DNA of 64,000 nucleotides from JAGOTP01 sp964598725 (lineage in GTDB: Bacteria > Patescibacteriota > Patescibacteriia > 2-12-FULL-60-25). The stretch spans positions 496,001 to 560,000 of the forward strand of contig CAZRCW010000001.1 of assembly GCA_964598725.1 (NCBI GenBank), in the 5' to 3' direction. The notes below the pieces were generated by a model that was not told the origin of the DNA, made no database searches, and saw only the letters and a program-made list of their open reading frames with translations. Position 1 is the first letter of the stretch, and every line of letters starts with the position of its first letter. Shown here in pieces: positions 7,771 through 15,990 of this stretch. Both the position numbers and the translations under genes were made by a program.

Positions 7771-9237
7771 ATGTCATCTACTGTTGCCCGGAACACCGCC
7801 TGGCTTATGGCGGCTACCCTCGGCCAAAAAGTCGTTTCCTTCCTTGCCTTTTATATCATTGCCCGTTTAGTTGGGCCGACGGTGACGGGGAAGTATTTCT
7901 ATGCTGTCTCGATTACCTCAGTTTTCGTGATTTTAGCCGATTTCGGCTTAACACCGGTTGTTATTCGCGAATTAGCGGCGAATGACATCAAAGGACGGGC
8001 TTTCTTAGCTAAAGCCTTACAGTTAAAGATGTTTTTATTGCCGCTCGCGGTCATTGCTTCATTAGTCTACGCTTTTATCGTCAAAGCAGAGCCGGACGTC
8101 TTCGCAGCGGTTGTGATCGCTTGTTTTGTCTTGATGGCGGATGCGGTATCTCTGTTATTCTATGGGGCTTTACGTGGAAAGCGAGATCTTCGTTTCGAGG
8201 CGATCGGGATGCTGATCTGTCAGGTTACGACAGCGATTGCGTCGGTACTCATTTTGAAGCTGGGTGGAGGAGTGAGAGGGCTAGTGGTGGCGCTCTTACT
8301 TGGAAGTCTGTGGAACGTAGGATGGAGTATTACGCATGCATTGAAACGGAAGATTGCCCCGGCGCAGGCCAAGCTGGTTTCACTAAAGACGATATTTTTT
8401 GCAGCGTTGCCGTTTGGGTTAGCCGGATTATTTGTCAAAGTCTATTCGTATGCGGACTCGCTGTTACTGCGTCAATATTTTGGTCACGAAACGGTTGGGC
8501 AGTACGCGGTTGCTTATAAGCTAACCTACGCCCTTCAATTTTTGCCGCTTACCTTTGTAGCCGCGCTCTACCCAGCTATGAGCTCAGATTTCGCGGCAGG
8601 GAATCATGAAGGATTAAAGACATCGTTGAAAAATGGCCTGCGACTTATGATGCTTGTAAGTGTGCCATTATCTGCATTGTTGTCCGCGCTGGCTGGTCCG
8701 ATCATCCTGACCTTCTATGGTCGTCCGTATGCCGGAGCGATCGCACCGTTGATGGTCTTGCCATGGGTTTTGATCCCGATCTTCTTGGATTTCCCGATCG
8801 GTTCGTTGTTGAATGCGACGCGTCGTTCGTCGCTGAAGACGACCTCGATGGGGATTACGATGGTCTTGAACGTTGTCTTGAACTTCTTCCTGGTGCCGAA
8901 GTTCGGTCCGGTTGGAGCCGCCTACTCGGGCGTGGTCTCCTTTTGGGTGTTGATGGCGCTCGGCTTCTGGTTCGCTCGCGATCAATTACCGGAGAAAGCT
9001 TGGTTTATCTCGTTTTTCATTCGTGGGTTGGCCGCCGCTGCGATCATTTGGTCGATGGTGCACTTCATTGCAATGGGCTTTCCGTTGATCGCGCAGCTGC
9101 TCTTTACGGGTGCCGTTTCACTCGTTATTTTGTTCGTCTTACGTTTGTGTACAGTAGATGATCTCATGTCGATTGTTGGCTTCTTACGCCGTCGAGCAAC
9201 ACCTCCGCCGGATGCAACCGAGGAAGCGGGTTCCTAG
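7771..9237 (+). CDS. Wzx-like polysaccharide flippase (MOP superfamily)
   Basis: The protein has 488 residues and about 12-14 predicted membrane segments. The N-terminal RNTAWLMAATLGQKVVSFLA and the YSYADSLLLRQYFGHETVGQY segment are typical of Wzx/RfbX flippases, which move undecaprenyl-linked sugar units across the cytoplasmic membrane. Two glycosyltransferases and a polymerase-like fusion follow within 26 bp of each other, which supports a role in surface glycan export rather than drug efflux. The short C-terminal tail is polar (RRRATPPPDATEEAGS). The start ATG has no Shine-Dalgarno sequence. Confidence 0.9.
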   Translation: MSSTVARNTAWLMAATLGQKVVSFLAFYIIARLVGPTVTGKYFYAVSITSVFVILADFGLTPVVIRELAANDIKGRAFLAKALQLKMFLLPLAVIASLVYAFIVKAEPDVFAAVVIACFVLMADAVSLLFYGALRGKRDLRFEAIGMLICQVTTAIASVLILKLGGGVRGLVVALLLGSLWNVGWSITHALKRKIAPAQAKLVSLKTIFFAALPFGLAGLFVKVYSYADSLLLRQYFGHETVGQYAVAYKLTYALQFLPLTFVAALYPAMSSDFAAGNHEGLKTSLKNGLRLMMLVSVPLSALLSALAGPIILTFYGRPYAGAIAPLMVLPWVLIPIFLDFPIGSLLNATRRSSLKTTSMGITMVLNVVLNFFLVPKFGPVGAAYSGVVSFWVLMALGFWFARDQLPEKAWFISFFIRGLAAAAIIWSMVHFIAMGFPLIAQLLFTGAVSLVILFVLRLCTVDDLMSIVGFLRRRATPPPDATEEAGS

Positions 9238-9263
9238 CAATTCTCCCCTCTACAAATCTCGCT

Positions 9264-10337
9264 ATGGCTACGAACTGGATTCTGATCACGCATGACTACC
9301 CTCCGCTGAATGGAGGTGTTGCGCGTTATCTGTCGGATTTGGTTCAAGCTTCAAAAGGGAAGATTCGGGTCATTATTCCAACTGAACATGGTGAGCCAGG
9401 CGAGAAGGTAGAGCGACGACGTTTCTTTCGAAGCGGTCCGATCAGTTGGTGGCCGTTGGTTGGGTTGATGCGTTCGCTGAGCAAAGATACGAATACTCAG
9501 TTGTTTATCAGCCACGTTTTACCGATCGGGACCGCCGCTTGGATCGCTTCGTTCGTTGGAGGGCCGAAGTATACTATATTATTTCATGGGTTGGATCTCC
9601 ATCTGTCGCAGAGGTCAGGCATTAAGCGATTTCTGACCCGACACATCGTACGTCATGCCCAGCATATCTGCGTGAACTCGGCGTTCGTTGCCCGTGAATG
9701 TAAAGAATTATTCCCATGGGTGATGCCGGTGCTGCTGACACCAGGCTATATTCCAGCGACTCTCCGAAGTCGTGATGAGGCACGCGAGCAACTAGGTTTG
9801 GAACCAGATGAGATTATTTTATTGAACGTGACACGCTTGGTGCCAAGGAAAGGCTTGGATAGGTTGATCGAAGTTCTACCTGATCTACCCATGAACGTGC
9901 GTGCGGTGAGTATTGGCGATGGAGTCGATCGTGAGCGCTTAGAAGGACTCGCCTCGGCGAACAAGGCCAGAATCACGTTTTTAGGGGCCGTTGATCATAC
10001 GACCAAAGATCTTTGGTATGCCGCAGCGGATATCTTCGTGTTCCCGGTCCGGAAGGAAGGGGACGATCTCGAAGGGTACGGCATTGTCTGTTTGGAGGCT
10101 GCCGGAGCGGGTTTACCGGTGATCACAGGAACAAATGGCGGTGCGCCTGAAACGGTTGTTCCAGAGGAGACTGGCTTGGTTGTTCAAGCAGAAAAGTCTG
10201 AAGAACTGCGAGCTGCTATCCAGCGACTGGTCGACAATCCAACGCTTCGTCGTCGGATGGGAGAGCGTGGTCGTGAACGAGTGCTCAAACAGAATCGTTG
10301 GTCTGATCGCTGGGATACCTTGTCTCATCTCTCCTAA
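9264..10337 (+). CDS. Glycosyltransferase family 4 (GT-B fold)
   Basis: The protein has 357 residues. The N-terminal acceptor domain holds ITHDYPPLNGGVARYLSDL; the C-terminal nucleotide-sugar domain has LNVTRLVPRKGLDRLIEVL and the E-x7-E signature region (EGYGIVCLEAAGAGLPVITG). This is the GT4 layout used for retaining sugar transfer to lipid-linked glycans at the cytoplasmic face. The donor cannot be read from the sequence. It lies 26 bp after the flippase and 4 bp before the GT2 fusion gene, so coexpression is likely. Confidence 0.92.
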   Translation: MATNWILITHDYPPLNGGVARYLSDLVQASKGKIRVIIPTEHGEPGEKVERRRFFRSGPISWWPLVGLMRSLSKDTNTQLFISHVLPIGTAAWIASFVGGPKYTILFHGLDLHLSQRSGIKRFLTRHIVRHAQHICVNSAFVARECKELFPWVMPVLLTPGYIPATLRSRDEAREQLGLEPDEIILLNVTRLVPRKGLDRLIEVLPDLPMNVRAVSIGDGVDRERLEGLASANKARITFLGAVDHTTKDLWYAAADIFVFPVRKEGDDLEGYGIVCLEAAGAGLPVITGTNGGAPETVVPEETGLVVQAEKSEELRAAIQRLVDNPTLRRRMGERGRERVLKQNRWSDRWDTLSHLS

Positions 10338-10341
10338 TCGT

Positions 10342-12528
10342 ATGCCACGTCTTTCTGTTGTCATTCCGGTCTATGAGCATGCTGAGGCATGTCTGCGTTG
10401 TTTGGAGTCACTGGCGAAGCAAACCCGTCTTCCAGATGAAGTGGTTGTGGTTGACGATGGTTCGAGCGATGGGTTGAAAGACAAGATCCAGTCGCTCCTG
10501 ACGTCGTATGTGGTTCCGTTGAAATTCATTCGTTTTGAACACAACAAGGGCGCACCGGCGGCGCGAAATGAGGGAGCGCGCGTAACGACCGGTGAGTATC
10601 TCATCTTTTTAGACGCGGATACGGATTTACGTTCGGACATGCTGGAGAAGTTCGAGCGGACGCTTGAAACACAGCCTGAGATTGACATTGTGTATAGCGC
10701 GTATGATTTTGATTGGCAGTTTTCATTGGTGCCGTTCGATGCCGAGCGCTTGAAGCAGGGGAACTTCATTCACATGAACTCTTTACTGCGTCGTAAGGTA
10801 TTTCCAGGCTTCGATGAATCATTGAAGAAGTTTCAAGATTGGGATCTCTGGCTCACGATGGTCGAGCGTGGATCGAAAGCGCTTGGCTTACCGGATGTAC
10901 TCTTCAAACTCGAGCCACGAGCGACCGGCTACAGCCAATGGGTCCCATCATTTTTGTATCGTTTACCTTGGAAAAAACTCGGCTGGGCACCGAAGGTGAT
11001 CCGAAAGTATCAGACGGCAGAAGAGATTATTCGCAAAAAGCATAGTCTAGAGGCGAGCAAGGCGCCGAAGAATGAAGCGCTGCCGTTGTATTTTGCAACG
11101 ATCCTCGCCCCACTTCTCGCGATCATCGGCGTTGAGTTGCTGTCTTTCTTGGTAGTCCTGCATCCGCTCGCCAACACGACTGCCTGTCTGGCTTTGGGTG
11201 TGGCCATGTTCATACTCGCCCTGCTTCGACCAACCCAGGCGCTGACAGTTTTGTTGATCGAGTATCTGATCGGATCGAAAGGCGCTTTGTTCAATGCCTT
11301 TGGCGATGAACGAAATAATGGGGGAATATCGGTACGTATTGTGTTATTCTGTGCGTTCTTCGCCGGTTGGTGTTTCAACTGGTTGCGAACGGGTCGGTGG
11401 CGTAGCTGGAAGACAGTGTTGCAGACAAGAAAAGAGTACATCGTTCTCGCGCTGGTATTGATCATTGCACTGGTACAGGGAGTACTTCGTCACAATCCGT
11501 TCGTTTTTGCCGATGCTAACGCGTGGGGCTTCTTCTTGCTCCTGATTCCGATGATCGATTTGGCACGGACCGCAACCAAGCAACAACTAATGGTCTTAAT
11601 GACTTGGATCGCTGCCGCCTTGCTCTGGTTAGTCGCGAAGACCTTCATCCTGTTCTATCTTTTCAGCCATTCGTTTCCAGCCTGGTTTCTGGAGCCGATC
11701 TATACCTGGGTACGTCGGACGGGGGTAGGGGAGATCACCCGTGCCGGTGGCAACGTCTTCCGTGTATTCTTGCAGTCGCATATCTATGCGTTGCTCCTTT
11801 TGCCAGGCTTCTTATTGGTTCAGCGCTTCAAGCGAAGTCGCATCGCATTGGTCCTAACGGGCTTTTCTGTTTTGTTCTTGGCGCAAACCTTAATCTCACT
11901 CTCGCGAAGCTTCTTCTTGGGCCTCGTGATCGCGGGTTTGGGTGCCTGTGTCTTCGCTTGGCGGAATGAGAAACTCAAGGGTGTTATTGGGCTAGGCGGT
12001 CGTTTCATCGGAACCTTGGCTTTGTCCGGCATGTTGATTGCTGTTGTCTGCTTCTTTCCATTCCCACGTTCATCCTCGTCTCTGCTGGATGCTTGGCAAT
12101 CACGCATTCAGACGACGGATGACGCATCCGCGAGCCGTTGGAAGTTGCTGCCTGCCATGTGGGGCAAAATCAAAGAGCACCCGATCCTGGGCTCTGGTTT
12201 TGGCGCGACCGTGACCTACACGAGTCATGATCCACGCGTTGTCCAAGCGACGGGCGGGGTCTATACGACGTATGCCTTCGAGTGGGGTTGGTTGGAGCAT
12301 TGGATCAAGCTCGGCGTCTTAGGGATTCCATTGCTACTTCTTATCCTTGGACGCTTGATCTGGCGTATTCAACGAAGCGCGCTATCGCGTGATCAGAAAC
12401 AAGTTTTGACTCTCTCGATCGTTGCCCTGGCGGCCGTTCATATTTCGACGCCCTACTTGAACCATCCGCTCGGCTTGTCTTGGATCGTTGCCTTGGAAGG
12501 GGTGGCTGAACGCTTTAAAACCAGTTAG
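10342..12528 (+). CDS. GT2 glycosyltransferase fused to an O-antigen polymerase/ligase-like membrane domain
   Basis: The protein has 728 residues. The ATG at 10342 is chosen because SVVIPVYEHAEACLRCLESL, the usual start of the GT-A fold, follows at once; a longer frame to 10135 overlaps the upstream gene. Residues 1 to about 230 are a GT2 domain: VVVVDDGSSDG, then LDADTD as the metal-binding DxD and a KFQDWDLWLTM acceptor region. From about residue 250 a hydrophobic part with 10 or more membrane helices carries the Wzy/WaaL-like loop KIKEHPILGSGFGATVTYTS and a large polar loop before it. The fusion would couple sugar addition and glycan polymerisation or ligation in one protein; this is inference. 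Neighbours are a flippase and GT4. Confidence 0.85.
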   Translation: MPRLSVVIPVYEHAEACLRCLESLAKQTRLPDEVVVVDDGSSDGLKDKIQSLLTSYVVPLKFIRFEHNKGAPAARNEGARVTTGEYLIFLDADTDLRSDMLEKFERTLETQPEIDIVYSAYDFDWQFSLVPFDAERLKQGNFIHMNSLLRRKVFPGFDESLKKFQDWDLWLTMVERGSKALGLPDVLFKLEPRATGYSQWVPSFLYRLPWKKLGWAPKVIRKYQTAEEIIRKKHSLEASKAPKNEALPLYFATILAPLLAIIGVELLSFLVVLHPLANTTACLALGVAMFILALLRPTQALTVLLIEYLIGSKGALFNAFGDERNNGGISVRIVLFCAFFAGWCFNWLRTGRWRSWKTVLQTRKEYIVLALVLIIALVQGVLRHNPFVFADANAWGFFLLLIPMIDLARTATKQQLMVLMTWIAAALLWLVAKTFILFYLFSHSFPAWFLEPIYTWVRRTGVGEITRAGGNVFRVFLQSHIYALLLLPGFLLVQRFKRSRIALVLTGFSVLFLAQTLISLSRSFFLGLVIAGLGACVFAWRNEKLKGVIGLGGRFIGTLALSGMLIAVVCFFPFPRSSSSLLDAWQSRIQTTDDASASRWKLLPAMWGKIKEHPILGSGFGATVTYTSHDPRVVQATGGVYTTYAFEWGWLEHWIKLGVLGIPLLLLILGRLIWRIQRSALSRDQKQVLTLSIVALAAVHISTPYLNHPLGLSWIVALEGVAERFKTS

Positions 12529-12544
12529 TCTCTAGATATCTCCT

Positions 12545-13084
12545 ATGATCCTCAACCTCTCTCGTCCAGCGATTGCTCGTCTCGCTTCTTTGAAAGCGGC
12601 CTTTGTTGGGTTGTTCGCCTCGAGTTACTTGTTGTATGCGTATGTCGCGAACCGACCAGTCGTGTGTGGCGCTTCGAGCGGGTGCGAGATCGTGCGTCTT
12701 TCTAAATACGCCTATGTTTTTGGAATCATTCCACGTCCGTTCTTAGGGGTTCTTTTCTACGGGGTGGTTATTCTCTTGTTGCTGCTTCGTGTAGCGCTTC
12801 GTTCCCGCGCCTCGTTGGCTTGGCGCTTGATGCAGCTGATGGTGGCCGTCGGTGTGATTGAATCGGTGGCGTTGTTCTTCATCCAATGGCGTGAAATCGG
12901 GGCGTTCTGTTTGTGGTGTTTGTTGTCAGCTGGTGCTTCGGTAGTCTTGATGCTCGCCGCTTTCTTCGACCGTCCTGTAACGGATCAGCCAGAAGAGCGG
13001 GCGCGTGAACTTCGTTGGATGCTCATTACGATGGCTATTATGAGCGTGCTCTTCTTGGGTGGTCTGGCTGTCTTGCTCCGCTAA
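12545..13084 (+). CDS. VKOR-family thiol oxidoreductase
   Basis: The protein has 179 residues and four to five membrane helices. The four diagnostic cysteines are present: Cys41 and Cys47 in VCGASSGCEIV and the Cys122-x-x-Cys125 pair in FCLWCLL. Bacterial VKOR homologues reoxidise DsbA-like proteins and pass electrons to quinone, replacing DsbB. Two DsbA-like proteins are encoded at 46670 and 47485. It is embedded in the glycan operon, and its stop codon overlaps the next start by one base (TAATG). Confidence 0.9.
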   Translation: MILNLSRPAIARLASLKAAFVGLFASSYLLYAYVANRPVVCGASSGCEIVRLSKYAYVFGIIPRPFLGVLFYGVVILLLLLRVALRSRASLAWRLMQLMVAVGVIESVALFFIQWREIGAFCLWCLLSAGASVVLMLAAFFDRPVTDQPEERARELRWMLITMAIMSVLFLGGLAVLLR

Positions 13085-13920
13085 TGTCCGATCCTCAGCG
13101 CTTAGCGTTTATTGATCTCGACGGCACGCTCTATCGCTGGTCGTTGTATGTTGAGTTGATCGAGCAATTGATGCGCTTTCAGAAGGCGCTCCCGGCGTAT
13201 TTCTTGGCTTCTCAGGCACAGCGCAGGAATTGGGAAGAGCGAGCGATTCATGATGATGCCTATTTGTCACAGTATATTCATCAATGGGAAGAGCGGGCGA
13301 TTACTGGTTTAACAGATAATGAATTGGTATTAGCCTCTCACGAAGTTCTGCGCAAGCATAAAAATCGTACGTATATTTTTACCCGTGAGCTCGTCACGGT
13401 TCTGAAAGAGCGGGGCTATCATCTCGTTGCTTTCGGAGGTTCGCCGAAGTTGATTGTTCAGGAGCTGTCGAAAGACTGGAAGTTCGATGAGTGGTTTGGT
13501 GCGGACTATGTCTTGGATCAGCGCCGCGTCTTCGCGCATGATCAGTCGAAGGCGAAGCGGATGGAGGGGGAGAAGTTTGAGTTGACCAGAGGTCTTTTGA
13601 AGAACGGCGCTCTGCGTGATGGTTCGATCGCGATCGGGGATACGCTGAGCGACTGGCCGATCCTGAAACAGGTAGAATATCCCATCCTGTTTAACCCAGA
13701 GCAGACTTTATATCTCAAAGCCCGTCAGACGGGGATGCCGGTTGTGTGGGAGCGGAAGAGCGTCGTGACCGCCTATCGTACGAATCCCGAGGCGATCGGT
13801 GCTCGTCCGGATGCCTTCTTGTTCCATGAGATCCCATGGTCGGATCTTTTCCCGAAAGACGTTGCTGAGCCTTTAACGAAGCGATTACGGGCTCTAGATC
13901 AAGTTCCTGCGCCGGGTTAG
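13084..13920 (+). CDS. HAD-superfamily phosphatase (SerB-like, subfamily IB)
   Basis: The protein has 278 residues. Motif I is FIDLDGTLYRW near residues 9-19, with the nucleophile and acid-base Asp pair. Motif II is the Ser in LVAFGGSPKLIV, and motif III/IV is AIGDTLSDWPIL. The long helical cap between motif I and II fits the HAD-IB group that includes phosphoserine phosphatase and lipid-phosphate phosphatases. The substrate is unknown; the glycan operon context would suit a lipid or sugar phosphate. Translation is coupled to VKOR through the TAATG overlap; a frame opening at 13015 inside VKOR is rejected as the start. Confidence 0.85.
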   Translation: MSDPQRLAFIDLDGTLYRWSLYVELIEQLMRFQKALPAYFLASQAQRRNWEERAIHDDAYLSQYIHQWEERAITGLTDNELVLASHEVLRKHKNRTYIFTRELVTVLKERGYHLVAFGGSPKLIVQELSKDWKFDEWFGADYVLDQRRVFAHDQSKAKRMEGEKFELTRGLLKNGALRDGSIAIGDTLSDWPILKQVEYPILFNPEQTLYLKARQTGMPVVWERKSVVTAYRTNPEAIGARPDAFLFHEIPWSDLFPKDVAEPLTKRLRALDQVPAPG

Positions 13921-13965
13921 CTAAGATATCTACAGGTCAAAGCTCGAACGGCTGTAGACGCATGG

Positions 13966-13971
13966 TATACT
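13966..13971 (+). promoter_or_regulatory. -10 element before the glutaredoxin gene
   Basis: TATACT lies 27 bp before the ATG. The -35 region (TCGAAC at 13944-13949) is poor. It would give an mRNA leader of about 20 nt without a Shine-Dalgarno sequence. Confidence 0.5.
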
Positions 13972-13998
13972 TTGTCCAAGTCAACATTTGTCCTTTCT

Positions 13999-14280
13999 AT
14001 GACGATTCGTCTCTATACAACTCCAACCTGCCCTTACTGCCGTTTGGTCAAAGATTACCTGAAGGAAAAGAGCCTCGCCTTCGAAGAGATCGACGTCACG
14101 TCGGATCATCATGCTGTTCAGGATATGGTAAAGCTGTCTGGCCAAATGGGCGTCCCTGTCGTTGATATCGACGGGAAGATTATCGTTGGTTGGAACAAGG
14201 CAGCGTTGGAAGAAACGATTAATACCAAGCTTAAGAGAAAGGCTGGGCAGACGGGGCAGCCATTGGCGATGGCGGCGTAA
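13999..14280 (+). CDS. Glutaredoxin
   Basis: The protein has 93 residues with a redox centre Cys11-Pro-Tyr-Cys14 (TTPTCPYCRLVKDYL), the cis-Pro segment MGVPVVDIDGKIIVGW and an EEIDVTSD strand, all of the glutaredoxin fold. The ATG at 13999 follows TTTCT, the start context preferred here. It may reduce mixed disulfides in the cytoplasm; many CPR bacteria lack glutathione, so a low-molecular-weight partner is uncertain. It is followed by a terminator, so it is a single-gene unit. Confidence 0.92.
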   Translation: MTIRLYTTPTCPYCRLVKDYLKEKSLAFEEIDVTSDHHAVQDMVKLSGQMGVPVVDIDGKIIVGWNKAALEETINTKLKRKAGQTGQPLAMAA

Positions 14281-14297
14281 AAAACAAAAAGAGTAAT

Positions 14298-14325
14298 AAA
14301 AAGAGCTCCGTTGAGCTCTTTTTTG
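14298..14325 (+). terminator. Terminator after glutaredoxin
   Basis: An AAAAGAGCTC stem pairs with GAGCTCTTTT around a CGTT loop and runs into TTTTTTG. Confidence 0.92.
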
Positions 14326-14336
14326 TTTCTCTTTGA

Positions 14337-14365
14337 TTGACAAAACAGCTAAAATAAGCTATTGT
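14337..14365 (+). promoter_or_regulatory. Promoter of orphan cassette 1
   Basis: TTGACA (14337-14342) and TATTGT (14360-14365) are separated by exactly 17 bp. The spacer ends in AAAATAAGC, shared with the promoter at 52263-52291 and almost with the one at 63096-63124. Predicted leader about 80 nt. Confidence 0.75.
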
Positions 14366-14451
14366 TTGCCCACGGTAAATATTCTAATACAAGCCGTACT
14401 CGTGCCCTCAACCCACGATCTCGCCTAGAGATCAGACGAAGGAGCTTTTCA

Positions 14452-15264
14452 GTGAAGCCAAAGACCCCGAAAAAATCGCAAGACGTGATCCTTGAGACGA
14501 TCAGTCTCACCGCCGCCATCGAGCGCGCCCGCGCGGCTAAGCCGGACGCGATGCAGGTGATCATCGAGAACTGCCAACTGACCTACTTGGATGAGGATCA
14601 GGAGGCAGACGGGTTGGTGAAGCTCAACCTTTTCGACGATGCGGGTGGTTTCTTCTCGCTCTTCATCCGCAACTGCGTTCTCGCGGTGCGGGGTATCGCG
14701 CTCTACGGTCCGGACTACTCTCCGGAGAGGGAGGAGCAGGGATACGACCCTCGAAACTTCCCCTCAGTGCGGATCGAGTCGGTCAGCCAGGTCAACGGCA
14801 TCGCTTGCACGCTGTGCCTTCACGGGGCGTTCGACGATGTCCTCATCTCCGGCATTGCCGTCGATCGGCTCGCGCTGGGTACGGCTGATGCCGCAGAAGC
14901 GGACGAGGATTCCTTCCGCTGCGACACGCTGAGCCTCATCGAGTGTCGCTGCAAGTTGCTGACGACCATGGACGTCGAAGCAGACTTCCCCAGTGACGAG
15001 TGCCTCGTTGCCTTTGCCTGCAACACGCTGTTGTGGGGTGGCGGGGAGATCGATGTCGTTGACTGGACGATGGGCGCCTGCGAGCCCGGCGGCTACTACA
15101 CGGACATGGATGGGAAGCGTAAGCCGCTCATTCCGCCCGACCTCGGTCTCGTGCTCGTTACCGATTCCGCGTGGGCGAACATCATCCGACTGCTCTGCCC
15201 GCTCACGCCGATCCGCTATCATGGCAAGAGCACCAGCAACTTCTATCTGGGCTGTGCCGGGTAA
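14452..15264 (+). CDS. Orphan cassette protein, Cys-rich, unknown function
   Basis: The protein has 270 residues. The GTG at 14452 is chosen because a Shine-Dalgarno sequence (GAAGGAG, 14438-14444) lies 7 bp before it; the frame is open further upstream but has no such signal. After a Lys-rich start it shows repeating short beta-like segments with many cysteines (at least a dozen) and acidic stretches, ending STSNFYLGCAG. There is no signal peptide or membrane helix. I do not recognise the family. Codon use is richer in G/C at third positions than in neighbouring core genes. Own promoter, leader and terminator suggest an independently acquired gene. Confidence 0.75.
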   Translation: MKPKTPKKSQDVILETISLTAAIERARAAKPDAMQVIIENCQLTYLDEDQEADGLVKLNLFDDAGGFFSLFIRNCVLAVRGIALYGPDYSPEREEQGYDPRNFPSVRIESVSQVNGIACTLCLHGAFDDVLISGIAVDRLALGTADAAEADEDSFRCDTLSLIECRCKLLTTMDVEADFPSDECLVAFACNTLLWGGGEIDVVDWTMGACEPGGYYTDMDGKRKPLIPPDLGLVLVTDSAWANIIRLLCPLTPIRYHGKSTSNFYLGCAG

Positions 15265-15388
15265 GAGCAGCGACTGATCCTTTCCGCACTTTCCCCCTGC
15301 CTGTCTGTTTTAGAACTCCCAAACAGCCAGAGGACTGGGGCCGCACACGTGATTCACTTCATGCAGCGCGCTCCACCCTCGATTGATG

Positions 15389-15452
15389 ATTCGATCAAAC
15401 GATCGAATGTCTGAGAAAACAAAACCACCGAAATATCGGTGGTTTTGTTTTT
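15389..15452 (+). terminator. Hairpin and terminator after orphan cassette 1
   Basis: ATTCGATC (15389-15396) pairs with GATCGAAT (15401-15408). About 10 bp further on, a long stem (AAAACAAAACCACCG at 15416-15430 with its complement from 15437) ends in TTTTT. The 15265-15388 stretch between the gene and these hairpins holds nothing recognisable. Confidence 0.88.
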
Positions 15453-15467
15453 GTCTTGGTCTGAGTT

Positions 15468-15510
15468 TTGACAAAGAGCGAAGAAATAAACAAAGATAGA
15501 CTTACGGAGG
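15468..15510 (+). promoter_or_regulatory. Probable promoter and Shine-Dalgarno of orphan cassette 2
   Basis: TTGACA lies at 15468-15473. The -10 is unclear: AAAGAT at 15492 has an 18-bp spacer but is weak, and TAGACT at 15497 is too far away. GGAGG at 15506-15510 stands 10 bp before the ATG at 15521. Confidence 0.5.
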
Positions 15511-15520
15511 TAGATGTCCA

Positions 15521-15898
15521 ATGGTCTCACCAAGAATGATCCAGATGGTTTGGGAAAGGCTCCAGCGAGCCGATGTATCCGTTCCGGCGTTCCTGAACAT
15601 CGCTGGGTTGGATGATGAGCAGGTGCATGTACTCGTCACGTGCCTCAATCAGCTGCTCGCATCTGACCCGCGCGCTCGTCCAGTCGAGGTCCTGGCAGAG
15701 GACGATGGAATCGGTCGAACCTGTATCGAGGTCCTCCGCGAAGCGGGCTTCAATACACTCGGCGATCTCGTGGATCGTGTGGCCTGGCGGTATGCTGAGC
15801 CACCTGAACTCAAGGAGCTTCCAATGTGGGGTTCTACTACCATTGGCTACCTGCGTGCGTGCCTCGTTCGTCAGGGGCTCCTTCAACCGCGTTCGTAA
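15521..15898 (+). CDS. Stand-alone RpoA C-terminal-domain-like protein
   Basis: The protein has 125 residues. Residues about 48-122 read like a bacterial alpha-CTD: an ASDPRARPVEVL lead-in (compare LRPVDDLEL in E. coli alpha), IEVLREAGFNTLGDLVDRV (compare NCLKAEAIHYIGDLVQRT), LKELPMWGSTTIGYLRACL (compare LLKTPNLGKKSLTEIKDVL) and GLLQ at the end. The loop after GDLV is about six residues longer. The Arg that contacts UP-element DNA is not at the exact expected place; an Arg lies one position before it. Residues 1-45 form an extra helical part. It has a Shine-Dalgarno sequence, a private terminator and G/C-rich codons, unlike core genes. Similarity is by eye; other helix-hairpin-helix proteins are the alternative. 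Confidence 0.7.
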   Translation: MVSPRMIQMVWERLQRADVSVPAFLNIAGLDDEQVHVLVTCLNQLLASDPRARPVEVLAEDDGIGRTCIEVLREAGFNTLGDLVDRVAWRYAEPPELKELPMWGSTTIGYLRACLVRQGLLQPRS

Positions 15899-15936
15899 CC
15901 TTTCACCCGCTTGGCGCGACGGACTTTTGCGCCACT

Positions 15937-15976
15937 AAACAAACACCCCAGTTATGAGCTGGGGTGTTTGTTTTTT
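15937..15976. terminator. Bidirectional terminator between cassette 2 and sodB
   Basis: An AAACAAACACCCCAG stem with its complement is followed by TTTTTT. The reverse strand also ends in a T-rich arm, so it can stop both the plus-strand cassette and the converging minus-strand sod operon. Confidence 0.92.
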
Positions 15977-15990
15977 ATTCTCTGAAGAAG

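Noticed and set aside
14764..15222. Long minus-strand frame inside orphan cassette 1
   Set aside because: G/C-rich coding DNA often leaves the opposite strand open. The plus-strand gene has promoter, Shine-Dalgarno sequence and terminator; the minus-strand frame has none.
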